The notes below the pieces were generated by a model. That model was given only the letters and a program-made list of their open reading frames with translations. It searched no databases and was not told the origin of the DNA. A stretch of 64,000 nucleotides of DNA from Aedes albopictus (taxonomy: Eukaryota; Arthropoda; Insecta; Diptera; Culicidae), in assembly GCF_035046485.1 (NCBI RefSeq), contig NC_085137.1:443180334-443244333 (forward strand), in the 5' to 3' direction. The position numbers were made by a program, and so were the translations under genes. Below are positions 9,600 through 20,989 of the stretch, piece by piece (the first letter of the stretch is position 1; each line of letters opens with the position of its first letter).

Positions 9600-10930
9600 T
9601 TGTTTTTAGTAATTCCATAGTAAAATGCTGATAAACGCGGCGAAGTTTATTAACTAGTTAATTTGGTTTGCTTACATACCCTTTCAAGCATTTTGCACTT
9701 GTTATGATTATCCAATAGTAAAAGTGGAGCATACCTGGAAATAATAAAAAAACGAGAAATTAGTTATTTCATTTCACAAGTACTACACGGACAACTAAAC
9801 TAAGAAATCAAGCATCAAATCAAAAATCCCCATCCGGCAAAACTTGCACATTCACCGCACCCGAACTGGCATCAAAAATTCATCAATCTGATGATTGCTT
9901 TCCATCCACTTGACTGCACCGACCTAGCTCCCCGGCATAAACCCTCGCGCAATCATCATGTTCATCCAGTAAATGGGCAGAAATCCCAACAGTCCCACTG
10001 CGACACACAGCTGGCCGAGATTACACCTTTTATTCCCTTTCAAGCAACCACCACCATCACCACCAACACCAGAAGTTTTTGTCACCAACCACAAACACGG
10101 TAGAAGTAGGTAGGTATCAGTTGACGGCGTGGCACTCATGCCCGTGTTCCCATATGCAAATGCAATCTGGTACCCGGTGCTACCGCACCGGGGTGGTTTA
10201 GGACAGAAATCGTGACGGGGAGGCCTAGCAGTAGCAACCACCCGCCGGCCGCCCGGGGGACAGTTTTTTGTCCTACTCGGCTTCGACCTCGCCTTCGTCC
10301 TCGGAACACATGGTGGTGACGGACGACTACGACATGGGAGATTTTGATTTACTTTGCAGCACAAGCAGTCAGTGAGTGGAAACCGTGCTTTCCAATGATG
10401 TTGCCAGGGCGGCTTGCTTCAGGGCAGAATCAACAATCCGAGAAAGGAAATGATTTTCCGTTTTTCCTTGTAGGGGAAAGTGGTGTGGAATGCTTCCTAC
10501 TCTAGTGCTTACATAGCTGGTTGTGATCAAGTTGCCCCACTGTCCTCTAACAAGTTTGAGGTGGACTCGGATGGTGGAAATTTGGTGGCAAAACTCCTTT
10601 GAGAATAGTTAATGGTGGGGAAAGCAAGGTAGCAAGTGTAGCTACTTGATAAATGGTGATAGCATGCTTATTTGGGGTAAAACTTTTCGCCTGCCTTCGA
10701 GGAGGCGCACCAACTAAACCGACACGGACGTTTTGGTCGAGTCTGTTGCTACCGACTGCACCAAGTCTCTCTCTGTACTGTGTGGCTGTTGCATTCTATG
10801 GTTTGGAATCGTTCCGACCTGGTCTTCCTTTTCGTGCGGTGGTGGAATAAACTCTGAATACATATGAGGCATTGCTGCTTGGGGCGAAAAGTTGGCAAAC
10901 GATACACGAGTAGGGTTTGCAATATGATGG
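9600..10930. other. Unique, GC-richer island
   Basis: More balanced base composition than its surroundings and free of recognised repeats, notably 9830-10860. The minus strand at 9924-10010 could encode a hydrophobic segment followed by a short tail and a stop, preceded by a possible splice acceptor (CGGCCAG). That makes a terminal exon possible but unproven. The rest of the 146-codon minus frame (Pro/Arg-rich) does not look like protein. It may be host exon, enhancer or simply non-repetitive intron. Confidence 0.35.
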
Positions 10931-10944
10931 TTTGGAAGATAGGA

Positions 10945-11880
10945 ATTCCTAGATGAATCTCTGGAGGAATTCCTAGAGGAATCCCTGGGGAAATACCCAG
11001 AGAAATCCCTGCAGGAATTCTTAGAGCAATCCCTGGAGGAAATCCTAGAGGAATTCCTAGAGGAATCCCTGGCGGAATTCCAAGAGAAATCCCTGGAGGA
11101 ATTCCCAGAGAAATCCCTGGTAGAATCCCTGGAGGAATTTCTAAAGGAATCTCTGGAGGAATTCCTAAAGGAATCTCTGGAGGAATTCCTAAAGGAATTT
11201 CTGGAGGAATTCCTGGAGAAGTCCCTGGAGGAATTCCTAGAGGAATCCCTGGAGGAATTCCAAGAGAAATCCCTGGAGGAATTCCCAGAGAAATCCCTGG
11301 TAGAATTCCTAGAGGAATCTCTGGAGGAATTCCTGAAGGAATTCCTAGAGAAATCCCTGGAGGAATTCCTAAACGAATCCCTGGAGGAATTCTTAAAGGA
11401 ATCCCTGGAGGAATTCCTGGAGGAATCCCTGGAGGAATTTCTTGGAGAAATTCCTGGAGGAAATCTGAGAGGAATCCCTGGAGGAATTCCTAGAGGAATC
11501 CATGGAGGAATTAATAGAGGAATCTCTGGAGGAATTCCTAGAGGAATCCCTGGAGGAATTCCTAAAGGGATCCCTGGAGGAATTCCTAAAGGAATCCCTG
11601 GAGGAATTTCTTGGAGGAATCCCTGGAGGAATTCCTAGAGAAATCCCTGGAGGAAATCCTAGAGGAATCCCTGGAGGAATTCCTAGAGGAATTTGTGGAG
11701 GAATTCCTGGAGGAATTCCTAGAGGAATTCTTCATGGAATTCCTAAAGGAACACCTGGAGAAGTCCTGAGAAATTCCTTCAAGAATTCCTTGACATTTCT
11801 CTGAAGAAATCGATGAAAGAATCCACGAATTCCCTGGAGGAATCTAGCGAAAAAATCTTGGAAAAACTTCTAATGAAGAA
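10945..11880. repeat. GGAATTCC-family satellite, 24-bp type
   Basis: Tandem GGAATTCCTAGAGGAATCCC-like units of 12 bp pairing into 24 bp, diverged at 10-20% between copies. Substitutions mostly alternate TAGAG, TGGAG and AAAGG between GGAATTCC words. The 100-codon plus frame at 11502-11804 follows the repeat and is not a gene. Confidence 0.9.
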
Positions 11881-12970
11881 GCTTTAGAGGAATCTCAATG
11901 AACCAAATTCGCCGTATGACAAACCCACTCGCTTGTAGCACTGCTCCGACCACATCTATTCCTTCCCATCTGAGCCCCAAAGGGATTCCATTTCCATAAG
12001 TTGGCCTTGCATATCGAACGAGGTTGTTGCAAGCGAAAACACACATTAACCTTTGCAGTAGTACTACAGTAGATAGATATAGAATAGATAGGTCCTGGTG
12101 CTACAAGTCCTTCCCACCGTCCCAATTCCCACCCGGGTTCAGTTGGTTGGTTGGTTCGGATGCTATGAAAATATGACCGAACGAGCAACGAGCGCACGGG
12201 AAACTGCTACTTTGCCATAATCGTGATAAACGTTCATAGTTAGTTGTAGCGCCGTGGCAGGGAATATGAATGGTAATGGGACGTGTCGGTATTTGGTTCC
12301 GATATCCTTGAGGTCGTTTCTTAGCTCTGTTGAACTAGGCTTGAACGAAACACTATCGTGAAGGTTGTTCAGTCTAGAACAATGGGAAGTTTTTTAACTT
12401 CTCTGTGTATAAACTATCTTCGTGCCTGTCACAACGATAAGCAAATGCAAAATGGTGATTAAGACAAAGAAAGTTTTCATTTGGTAACAGAACCATCATC
12501 AGCGCCGAGATCTCCACCGAGCTTGTTGAAGAGACAGTTCAAGTCCATCCAGAAGCACGAAATTTAATCAGCCTTCTCCATCCATCAAGCTGTGCTTCAA
12601 CCGTCAATCAAACGCAACTCCACCAGGCCACACTCAAAGTACAAAGGACACTGAGCTGTTTTTACGCGGTTAGCACAGACGCGCCAGACTGAAATGGCTC
12701 CCACATCTGCTTTTTTTTCATGTCAGATCCATTTCCCTCTCCATGTAATTAAAATATCAAACCACTCAATATCCGCCGTTCGTTCGTTTTTTTTTCTAGC
12801 GCCATGGAGGGAAGTTATTTGGTTGATACGCTTGGGCAGGGAGCAATTGATGGATGCAAGTGAAAGGTGGATGTGTGACTACAGGCTGAGTTCTGAAAAT
12901 ATGCACAGAATCTTCTGAACTGAATTTAAATAAGGTTTATACTTGCATACGTTCATACATGTATGTTTAA
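11881..12970. other. Unique sequence island
   Basis: GC-richer sequence, such as the dense 12110-12270 stretch, with no repeat I recognise and no ORF above 100 codons with protein-like composition. It could hold small exons or regulatory DNA of a host gene; nothing here proves it. Confidence 0.35.
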
Positions 12971-13129
12971 TCAATATCTCTTTGAAGCTTCTCAGATATC
13001 CCTCTGAAACGCCCCATAATCCTTTCTAAAACCTTGAGGTCTTTTTGAAATACCGCTTTTGACCTTGGAAAGATTTAATATTCCGGCCCTAGAAACCCTC
13101 TGAAACGCTCCAAAAACCATAAAGCCCCT

Positions 13130-13250
13130 TTAACCTTCCAGGACGCGCGCCATCAAGCAACCGAAACTACACCGCGCTCGCGCTGTATACGAAAAGCGAG
13201 GTTTTTTGGTAGTGTTGTACTTTTTACAGCAGCGCGCGCTAAAGGGTTAA
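13130..13250. mobile_element. TTAA MITE, copy 1 (piggyBac-type target)
   Basis: TTAACCTTCCAGGACGCGCG at the left and CGCGCTAAAGGGTTAA at the right give imperfect inverted ends bounded by TTAA. A second inverted pair lies inside (CGCTCGCGCTGTATACGAAA). 121 bp including TTAA. The TTAA-CCY end resembles piggyBac-type targets; TTAA MITEs are known in Aedes (Wuneng). Confidence 0.6.
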
Positions 13251-13313
13251 ACAAAAGAAACCTTCGAAACCACTTGATGCCTTTTGAAACTTTCAGAAAC
13301 GCCTTGAAACGTC

Positions 13314-13436
13314 TTAACCCTCGAGCAGTCGCGTCCTTGACTACCTGCAGCGACGCTGCGCTCACGCTGTGTACCACAAGCGTGCATTTTTTATGGTGCG
13401 TGTACTCAGTGCACGACGCGACCGCTCCCGGGTTAA
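13314..13436. mobile_element. TTAA MITE, copy 2
   Basis: TTAACCCTCGAGCAGTCGCG and CGCGACCGCTCCCGGGTTAA form inverted ends. The internal order (CGCTGCGCTCACGCTGTGTA, then a T run, then a complement) matches copy 1. The two 121-123-bp copies are in the same orientation, 63 bp apart. Confidence 0.65.
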
Positions 13437-14159
13437 AATACCTTGGAAGCCTTCAGAGCACCCTGGACTATCCTTGAACTCGACTGAAGCACCCTGACAC
13501 CACCGTTTCAAATGAAATGCATCGAAACACTCGAAGCACTCGAAATCTCGAAATTCGCTGAAACCGTCTAAAAGCCCAATGAACTCCTCAGCATCAGGCC
13601 CGTACACAGAAAAGGCGAAAAGGAAGGGGTTTTCCAAATGTTGGCAAAGTGTGGTGAAGCTCCTAGTGTGTGGTTCGGCAATGGGAGGGGTTTAAACCCC
13701 AAAATCCCTCCCTTGAGCACGGGCTTGAACCACAGTAAATCTCCTGAAACGCCTAGAAACCCACCTTGAATCCTCTGAGACCCCCTTAGACTTCCTCTCC
13801 TAATTCTAATAAAAACTACTTGAAACCCCATGTAACGCTCTAAAAACGCCTTCATTTACTTCTGCAACCCCCTCTTGAAGCACACTTGAAAGCTCCCTTG
13901 AAGCCCCGGAAACCGTCTATGAAGCCCTCAAAAATATCTTGAAACGCATTGGAACTCTTCTGAAATTCCCTTGAAACCCCCTGAACGCTTCCGGAAGTAC
14001 CCCGAAATGACTAAAAGTGCCTTTGGGTATCTCTGAAACCTAACTTAAACCATCTGGATATTTTTATTTTCAAAACTTCTAAAACCCCAGAATCCTCCGG
14101 GAGTCCCTTTGAAACCCTCTAAAGCCGAAAGTTCTGGCAAAATATTTATTCCAAAAATG

Positions 14160-14303
14160 GCACGCCGAGGACCTGGGATCGAATCCCACTCCCGACAAAC
14201 TCACAAAATGTGGGTTCTTCCTTCGGAAGGGAAGTAAAGTGTGGGTCCCGAGATGAACTAGCCTAGGGCTAAAAATCTGGTTAATACAGATAAAAAAAAA
14301 AAT
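14160..14303 (+). mobile_element. tRNA-derived SINE, family A, 5'-truncated
   Basis: Begins CACGCCGAGGACCTGGGATC, keeping the B-box GGGATCGAATCCC. It continues through GGTCCCGAGATGAACTAGCC to TTAATACAGATAAAAAAA. TATTCCAAAAATG (14147-14159) and TATTCCAAAATG (14304-14315) are a near-perfect target duplication. Family members in minus orientation lie at 16690-16772 and 54783-54966. Confidence 0.85.
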
Positions 14304-14391
14304 TATTCCAAAATGTTTGCATTACCATTTTTTTTAAATATTGAATAAATTCGTAAACGTAGAATTCTGAAAATTGCTTCCAGAGTATGTA

Positions 14392-14514
14392 CAGTGACAC
14401 TACACCGATGAATCACCTTAATTTTGTACACTATTTATGAATCACCATGTTGATCAAATGAGTGGTCCATAAACTGTGGTCATTTTTGCCGATTCATAAA
14501 TTGTGGGGTTACTG
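14392..14514. mobile_element. Small TA-flanked MITE
   Basis: Ends CAGTGACACTACACCGATGA and the complementary-type CATAAATTGTGGGGTTACTG are flanked by TA (14390-14391, 14515-14516). 123 bp. CAGT termini plus TA fit pogo/Tc1-type elements; the ends match imperfectly. Confidence 0.55.
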
Positions 14515-14577
14515 TACGATAAATTGCTGAAAATGTGTTAAAGATGTGCGTCAGCAATTTGTTATACTATCTACCAG

Positions 14578-14893
14578 CAGGGATGAGAACACTCACTTGC
14601 AAAGAGTTACACTCATTCCCTGTTTTCTCAGCGTACTAACAAGAAAAGATGTATGGACGACTCGTCACGACTCTCCATGAAGTGAGTGTAGTCTACATTC
14701 ACCTCGTGGAGAGTTGCCTTCACAGCTTCCTCACATCTTCGGTATGCGTGTGCGACCCCTAGTCTATTCGGAAAACTTTTAGGCAAAACCACAAGGCAAA
14801 AGTCAGACAAACACCATTTCCTGATAGCATGCTGCTGAGTTGAGAAAACATTAAGTGAGTGTAACTCTTTGCAAGTGAGTGTTCCATTCCTTG
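14578..14893. mobile_element. hAT-type MITE with 8-bp target duplication
   Basis: Starts CAGGGATGAGAACACTCACT and ends in a diverged complement (AGTGAGTGTTCCATTCCTTG). About 60 bp of inverted arm includes TTGCAAAGAGTTACACTCA on both sides. TCTACCAG flanks both ends exactly (14570-14577 and 14894-14901). An 8-bp duplication and CAGGG termini are diagnostic of the hAT superfamily. 316 bp, no transposase. Confidence 0.88.
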
Positions 14894-14901
14894 TCTACCA
14901 G

Positions 14902-15318
14902 TAATTTCATAAATTTTGATTTCATGATCATAATTTTTGAAACTTTGTGATCTTTTCTCAAATTTTTAAAGGATTTTCCTTAAATACCGCCTATTAATTT
15001 CAGAGATTTTAAGGAGTACGCTTATGGGGATTTCTTTAGCAATTTTGATATCCAGCATTGCAAAATATTCCCCTGAGATTATGACAAACGACACTCTAAG
15101 TCTTAAATAGTGAGTTCCAGCAAGAACGTCAGCAGACTTCCTTCATGATTTGCTTCACATATATCTATGAACTCCAGCTCCTTTTCCAACTTTTCTTGAA
15201 GAATCGTCAAAACGACACTGCAAGTTTAGCAAAAGTCTTTCAAAATTTGTAATGGATGTCTGTTTGAGTTGAACCTAAATGTTGCTTTAAAGACGATCAA
15301 TTTTGTTCTGATATTGCT
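14902..15318. other. Non-coding sequence
   Basis: No gene, element or repeat recognised. Confidence 0.45.
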
Positions 15319-15328
15319 AAGAATAAAA

Positions 15329-15390
15329 GAGAGACGAACCAGCCAAGAGCTGAAAAGTCTCTTAAATAAAAACAAATCAATCAATCAATC
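15329..15390 (+). mobile_element. 62-bp LINE 3' tail with target duplication
   Basis: GAGAGACGAACCAGCCAAGA then CTGAAAAGTCTCTTAAATAA and an (ATCA)n tail. It is bounded by a perfect 10-bp duplication AAGAATAAAA (15319-15328, 15391-15400). It is an extreme 5' truncation of a LINE whose RNA ends in ACAAATCAATCAATC. A 37-bp insertion of the same tail lies at 37121-37157 (minus). Confidence 0.8.
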
Positions 15391-15588
15391 AAGAATAAAA
15401 TGTATTGTTTTGCTTAATAATTCAACATAGAGAGATGCTGGGTGCTTCCAGTTCCATTATACTCAAAACAGTGCTGCCTTTTTTCTTTTTTTTTTAATAT
15501 ATTTTTTACTTTACAGAAACATAAATAAGATTCAATAAACGGAATCAGTTGATACCGAAATGGGTTGTTTTGATAGTTGATAAGATAG

Positions 15589-16119
15589 GTGTCAGGCCAT
15601 TCGGCCGAAGGTCATTAGGCCGAATGGTCATTAGCCCGAATGGTCATTGGGTCTTCTTATTGGGTCCCCACTGAGACAAAGCCTGCTTCTCAGTTTAGTG
15701 TTCTATGAACACTTCCACAGTTATTAACTGTGAGCTTCCTCTGCAAATGACCATTTTGCATGTGTGTATCGTGTGACAGGCACGAAGAGAATTTATTTAT
15801 GCTGAATCTACTGATATATTACCCATGAAGTTTTTCCTTCTTTTAAATATAGGCTGTACTTTCTAGTATCATTGCTAAAATAGTTTTTGGCGCTGAAACT
15901 GCTGATATTAAATTCATAATTTTTTCCTTCTTTAAAACATAGGCTATTCTTTCTAGTTTTATTGTTAAACTAGTTTTTGGCAAAAATTGTTGGAAAAGGT
16001 AAAAACAACGGCTAACTTTCAATTCGTCCTGATGACCATTCGGCCTAATGATCATTCGGTCTAATGACCATTCGGCCTAATGGCCATTCGGCCTAATGGC
16101 CTTCGGCATAATGACCCAG
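15589..16119. mobile_element. Composite fold-back of ATTCGGCCTAATGACC words
   Basis: The left arm (GGCCATTCGGCCGAAGGTCA and further words to 15648) and right arm (16023-16119, ending CGGCATAATGACCC) consist of tandem ~16-bp words GGCCGAATGGTCATTA in opposite orientation. The interior holds an antisense SINE fragment (15650-15790) and two ~99-bp direct repeats (about 15800-15990) sharing CCTTCTTT, ATAGGCT and TTTCTAGT. No transposase. Confidence 0.7.
15650..15790 (-). mobile_element. Feilai-like SINE fragment
   Basis: Minus-strand reading matches the complete copy at 51739-51995: AATAACTGTGGAAGTG, AGAACACTAA, GCAGGCT and GTGGGGAC occur in order. The tRNA head is missing. It lies within the fold-back arms. 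Confidence 0.7.
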
Positions 16120-16689
16120 CATCGATGAGATGAACTCGAGATCGTAGGACTGCCAGTGGAACTGATGCCGAACACCAGCTGATCAATTTTTTTAACTTTC
16201 AAAATAAAGTTTTTTTTTATTTGCTTAAATTTTGAGGGTATTAAATCAAACATAGTACATTGAGAAAATACTCCAAAAAATATTTTTTTTAGAAATCACC
16301 CGAAAATTTGCAGGAAAAAAGCTCTAGATATATTATTTCGGTTATTGGCGAGAATCGTGTGAGACAAATTTGAAGATTTTTTTTATGGAATTCCTCATGT
16401 TATATTTATTTAAGGCATTTGATTTTTGAATTTTTAACAATTTTAAACGCAACTTCCTTCTAATGTTTTCATACGCGTTTAATTAAATCAATAAAAAATA
16501 TTCATTTTGTTCTTCAAAAGTTACAAATTCGAATTTCTGACAAACGGAGGTTGAAGGTCAAGGGGAATCTCTACTATTTTCGTAAGTTTTTTTTGTCATG
16601 TGTGGTTACTGGTAGATAGTATCATAGTAAAACTCAGCTTATTTTTCTCGAAACTACCATTTCATCAAACAGTCGTTTTATAGACTTGA
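16120..16689. other. AT-rich non-coding sequence
   Basis: No gene. The word order (ATCGTAGGACTGCCA, AAATCAAACATAGTACATTG, GTGAGACAAAT) loosely parallels 17730-18060, suggesting two old copies of one repeat. Confidence 0.4.
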
Positions 16690-16772
16690 TTTTTTTTTGT
16701 CTGTATTAACGAGATTTTTAACCCTAGGCTAGTTCATCTCGGGACCCACGATTTACTTCCCTTCCGAAAGAA
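16690..16772 (-). mobile_element. SINE family A, 5'-truncated
   Basis: A T run, then CTGTATTAACGAGATTTTTA, CCCTAGGCTAGTTCATCTCG and CTTCCCTTCCGAAAG: the reverse complement of the 3' half of the 14160-14303 element. It is truncated before the B-box and abuts a satellite block. Confidence 0.8.
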
Positions 16773-16784
16773 CTCCGCCATGAA

Positions 16785-16925
16785 TTCTACAAAGAATTTC
16801 GTCACTAAACCTACAAAGAAGTTCTCCAGGAATCCTACGAAGAATTACTCTAGGAATTCTACAAAGAATTCCTCCAGGAATTCTCCGAGGTTCAAGGAAT
16901 TCCTCCAGGAATTCTCCAAGTTTAT
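16785..16925. repeat. Short GGAATTCC-family block
   Basis: A few units of GAATTCCTCCAGGAATTCT and CTACAAAGAATT type, as in the 22-26 kb array, diverged. Confidence 0.75.
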
Positions 16926-19900
16926 TTTGTAAGGTGTGGTTTTCTAAAAACTGTTGGTCTCTTAGCTGATCTCACAGCTTTACCAACCAAACTGAATTAT
17001 TTGAACAATATTTATGTCATTGAGCTAACAAAAAACTCCTCATGACCATGGCCATGAATAATTTTTAAATTTTTATCAGATTCTTGGAGCTTGTGCAATA
17101 AATTACACAAGAAATCTGGGAAGCTTTTACACAACCGTTTTTCAAAAAAAAAAAAAAATACAGGATGTTTTGCTGAAAATACTACAGTGATTCCAGAAAT
17201 ATTCGTTAGGAAATTTTCCATAAAATGTACAATAAATCAAACAGAAAGATGTTCCATAAGGCATTTTGGTTTGGATTCGGTCATAGGTTCATGATTATTT
17301 ATAACGGATTCAAAAAACAAAAAAAACTACTTTTTCTGTGAATCAGTAGGAATTCACACCAGGAGCACTAAAAGATCATATCATACAAATTGCATCAGAG
17401 ATTCGCCAAGGGTGTTCACTGTTGGTTAAGAGTTTCTGGGCAATTCAGTTTACACTTAATATCTCGCCAGAACCGCAGCCTTCGAAATATGTTCACAGTT
17501 CTACATACATTATTTACATTTCGTGTTTCATTTGGTTCATTTTTAAAATCTAAATCTAAAATCTAAGCTGAAAATGTCAAGAAGCGTATGATCATTTGTC
17601 TTTCAATGCTGTTTCTCTTATTTCTTATTCTTATATTTTTGTAAATATAAATAAAAAATTAGAATTAAATAAAAAAAAATGGATAAAAAATTCATAAATA
17701 AAAATTTTAATAATTGAATCAATTGGTACCACTGACGGTTGTTTTACGAAAAGCTGCTGTTGAGATGATAGGACTATCGTAGGACTACCATTAGCACTTT
17801 AACCCCAATTTAGCCTCGATATTTTATATATGTTTTTTTTTCGATAGAAAGCAAAATTAAAAAGTTTTCTGATTTACAAAATCGTGAGCCTAATACATCT
17901 CATTTTAAACGTGAAGTTATTAAAATATAGTGCATTGAGGGAATTCTCTAAAAAGTATTGAAGTATTTCCTGGGATATTGAAAAAAAATGCTGAAAATTG
18001 TCAGAAAAAATTAAAGATATTACATTGTTTTTTTTTTTTTGCAATAGTGAGGCAAATCTTGGAGGAATTTCTTACGGAAATCCTGTTTTGTATGTGTTTG
18101 TTGATACTTTGAGGACTTTCAACACAATAATTTAATGAGATTCAAATAAAAATAAAAAATAAAAAATAAATAAAATGCAACCCCGAATGTTTTTTCAAAA
18201 ATCGGAAGATATATATTTTTCGTAATATTCTGGAAACGTTGCAAATTCAAACTGCTAAAGACTTTTTAAAGTGCACAAGAAGTAAATAAAGAAATGCTTG
18301 GGAAAATTCTGCTGAAAATACAAAAAGTCAGCCCAATGCGTAGTTTTTAAAAAAATATCGAATTATTGCAGTATGTGCGGAAAATTAAACAAAAAACTTA
18401 GGAAACAATTGTACATGTACACCCGCTCTAAAATAATTTTATTCACGATTTTCACCTCCAAATACCTATTACAACATTTACTAAACTTTTAAATATGAAT
18501 TCGGTTTCTACAAATTTGTCAAGACGTCTTGAAAAAACTCAAATTTCTTTGAAATTTTGAAATTTATACCAGGAACTCCAAAAGAACGTACTCTAGAAAT
18601 TTCATCACACATTCTCATTGAGAGTTGCACAGCAATTCCTTGCACCAAAATCACGTCACTAAATGTAAAAATTTGTCATCTAATAAGATTGATATATTCC
18701 CTCCGGAAGAGAATAGTTTGGCCGTCCACAGATTTGAATCGTTGTTTCATTTTTTCACAAATAAGCTGAAAAATTAAGAAACTTATGATAATTTGAGAAA
18801 AAACTAGATAAAAAATAAAAAATGAAAAATAATTTGATGCAATTTTTCTACGAATAACTGATATCATATTTGAAAAAAAAAAACTATTCAGATGATGGTT
18901 TTACAGTTCACGAAGTTTTTATTCCCTTAAATTGTTTGGTATGGCACACAATATTTGCTTTGTACTTTCTATTCGAAATTTGAAAAACACAAATTTGAGA
19001 ATCCCTACACAATCTTCAATTTTTTAAGCTTTTAGTTATAGATTTTTGAGGAATGACTCTTGTGAATATACAATTTATTCAGTTTTATTTAAATTTATTC
19101 TTAAATTATACATCAATTATTTCAAGTCCCCTCACCAAGCATTTAAAAAATCCTCAAAAGTGTGTCTTCAAGTTTTACCATATATCTTGGTTTAACAATT
19201 TATGTGTGAATTCTCCAATATTTTCACACATTTTCTTCATCTTTCCATCGGTTTGAAAATTCTGCAAAAGTTTACTGAACGAAAAATTAAAAAAAAAAAA
19301 CAATTATGTAAACAACAGGTTTACAATGATGACTTGTTCACAACTTCTGGAGAATTAAAAAAAAAAATCTTAATTAAGATGTGTTGGAAAAAATATGAAT
19401 AAAATATACGGCAAGCATGTCTAATTTACTATATGAATCATTTCCGTAATATGTACTTTTTGTACTGCTTCGTTGGGCTAAGCAAAAATTAAAAAAAAAA
19501 CAAAAATAAAAATTGGACTCCGGCAAGAAAACAAATGGATGACTTATTTGGGAAATGAAAGATAATGACACCTTAAAGTCCATGTTATTTATGGATTTCT
19601 AAAATTTTTAAAGCATTTTTCACGAAAATTTTGGAAAAATTCTTCGGAATTCACATGTTTTGAAAACATTCATAAAGAAAGAAGTCTTTCCATAAACTCA
19701 AAAAAAATATACGAAGTTAAGCTTTTGTAGAGACCAAAACAAATTGAAAAAAATAAAACAAACAAAAAACTTTCAAGAACATTATTGACAAAATATTTTG
19801 AAGCGCCAATATGAGCGTTTACTAAAGTCGCAGTGACTACGACTACGGCTCTGTAATGTCACCAACATTTATTTTAATTATGGATCTTTTTGTGTTAATG

Positions 19901-20820
19901 TTTAAAATATTTGAAAAAAAAACCGACAGAGAAAAGGACTTAGAGCATCTTAAAAATAAGAACTTGTTAGTTAATGCCGGAAAATAGAGACGAATAGTGA
20001 CTCAATAGTTAAAAATGGTGATTTCTTACCAAACCTGAAATTTAAATCACCAATGTTTCATTTCTGCATACTCAAAAATTTCAGGGTGGTAAAAAAATAC
20101 GATTTGATGCTTTGAATTTCACCGGTAATTCCATAGAAATCTGTTAACAGTTCGAAATACCAACTTAAGGCGAAACTCCGGTAATTGATGAAATATATTT
20201 AAAAAAAAAACAAAAAATATAGTGCATTCAGTTTTGCCTAAAAACTAAACGTTTTTTAGAAAAAAAATATTGTTAAACTATGCGACATTGAAGCTGAAGC
20301 ACATTTATTGTTAGTACGAAAATGGTTTTGGTGAAATTCAGGTAGTCCATTGAGGAATATGGTTTTGATTTTTTTTATGCTTAGACGTTTTTCAAAGAGT
20401 TCCCCTTGGAACGCTTTCTCGCATGTGTATATATTTGTTCTTCAAAAGGGTTCCAACTTGCTGGTTATTCGTTCCTTTGATGCTTCCTCGTTTTTTTCGA
20501 AGGCTCTACTGCGCTTTCAAGAAACATTGCTCAGTTATTTTCTAAGATTTTTGTACAGGATGTGGCTTGATTACATCAATGTAAGAATTCTTTCACAATG
20601 TATTTCTGATTTTTTTAGCATTGCTTACGAATTTGACCATGAGTTCAGCCAGGGACTCCTTCGGGATATTTTGTACGGAGCTTGGCGAGAAATTAGTCGA
20701 GCAGTTTGTCCAGAAGTTTCTCAATGTATTCCATAGAGAATCACTCGTAGAGCGTAGTACCGTTTAATCATAAGAGGGGACCAGAAGCAGAGAAATGTGA
20801 GAGCCAAAAAGGTATTATAT
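16926..20820. other. AT-rich non-coding sequence, ~3.9 kb
   Basis: No gene or RNA recognised. Long A and T runs, and weak internal similarities (AATTCACACCAGGAGCACTA near 17349 versus TTTATACCAGGAACTCCAAA near 18563). The 128-codon plus frame 20350-20736 has no recognisable domain and overlaps degenerate satellite-like wording. I regard it as chance. Confidence 0.45.
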
Positions 20821-20821
20821 A

Positions 20822-20948
20822 AGCTCCGGCGTTTCGGCCTGATGGTGATGTCCTTTTTAGAGATTGCATTGTAGCCGTTTACCGTATATGTCATACAATT
20901 CCTGAACAAGGCCACAACCAATGAACCAAAACGTCGGAATAGTGTACA
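20822..20948. repeat. Inverted pair of CCGRCGTTTYGG motifs
   Basis: CTCCGGCGTTTCGGCC followed by GATGTCCTTTTT on the plus strand faces its minus-strand counterpart TTCCGACGTTTTGGTT followed by GGCCTTGTTCAGG. Such GACGTTTCGG/CTTCAG blocks flank some arthropod retroelements (Penelope-like); here only a remnant is left. Confidence 0.4.
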
Positions 20949-20989
20949 ATACCTGTCTAGACGTAACGTTGGAGATTTAATCTAAAATA

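Larger units (their letters stand above)
12975..14140. repeat. Degenerate CTTGAAACSCC repeat
   Basis: Loose reiteration of words like CTTGAAACGCC, CTTGAAACCCC and TCTGAAACGC every ~12-20 bases, heavily diverged. It contains two TTAA-flanked MITEs. Open frames of 60-95 codons across it are artefacts. Confidence 0.65.

Noticed and set aside
20350..20736. 128-codon plus frame
   Set aside because: No domain; composition and internal wording resemble decayed satellite or AT-rich chance ORF.
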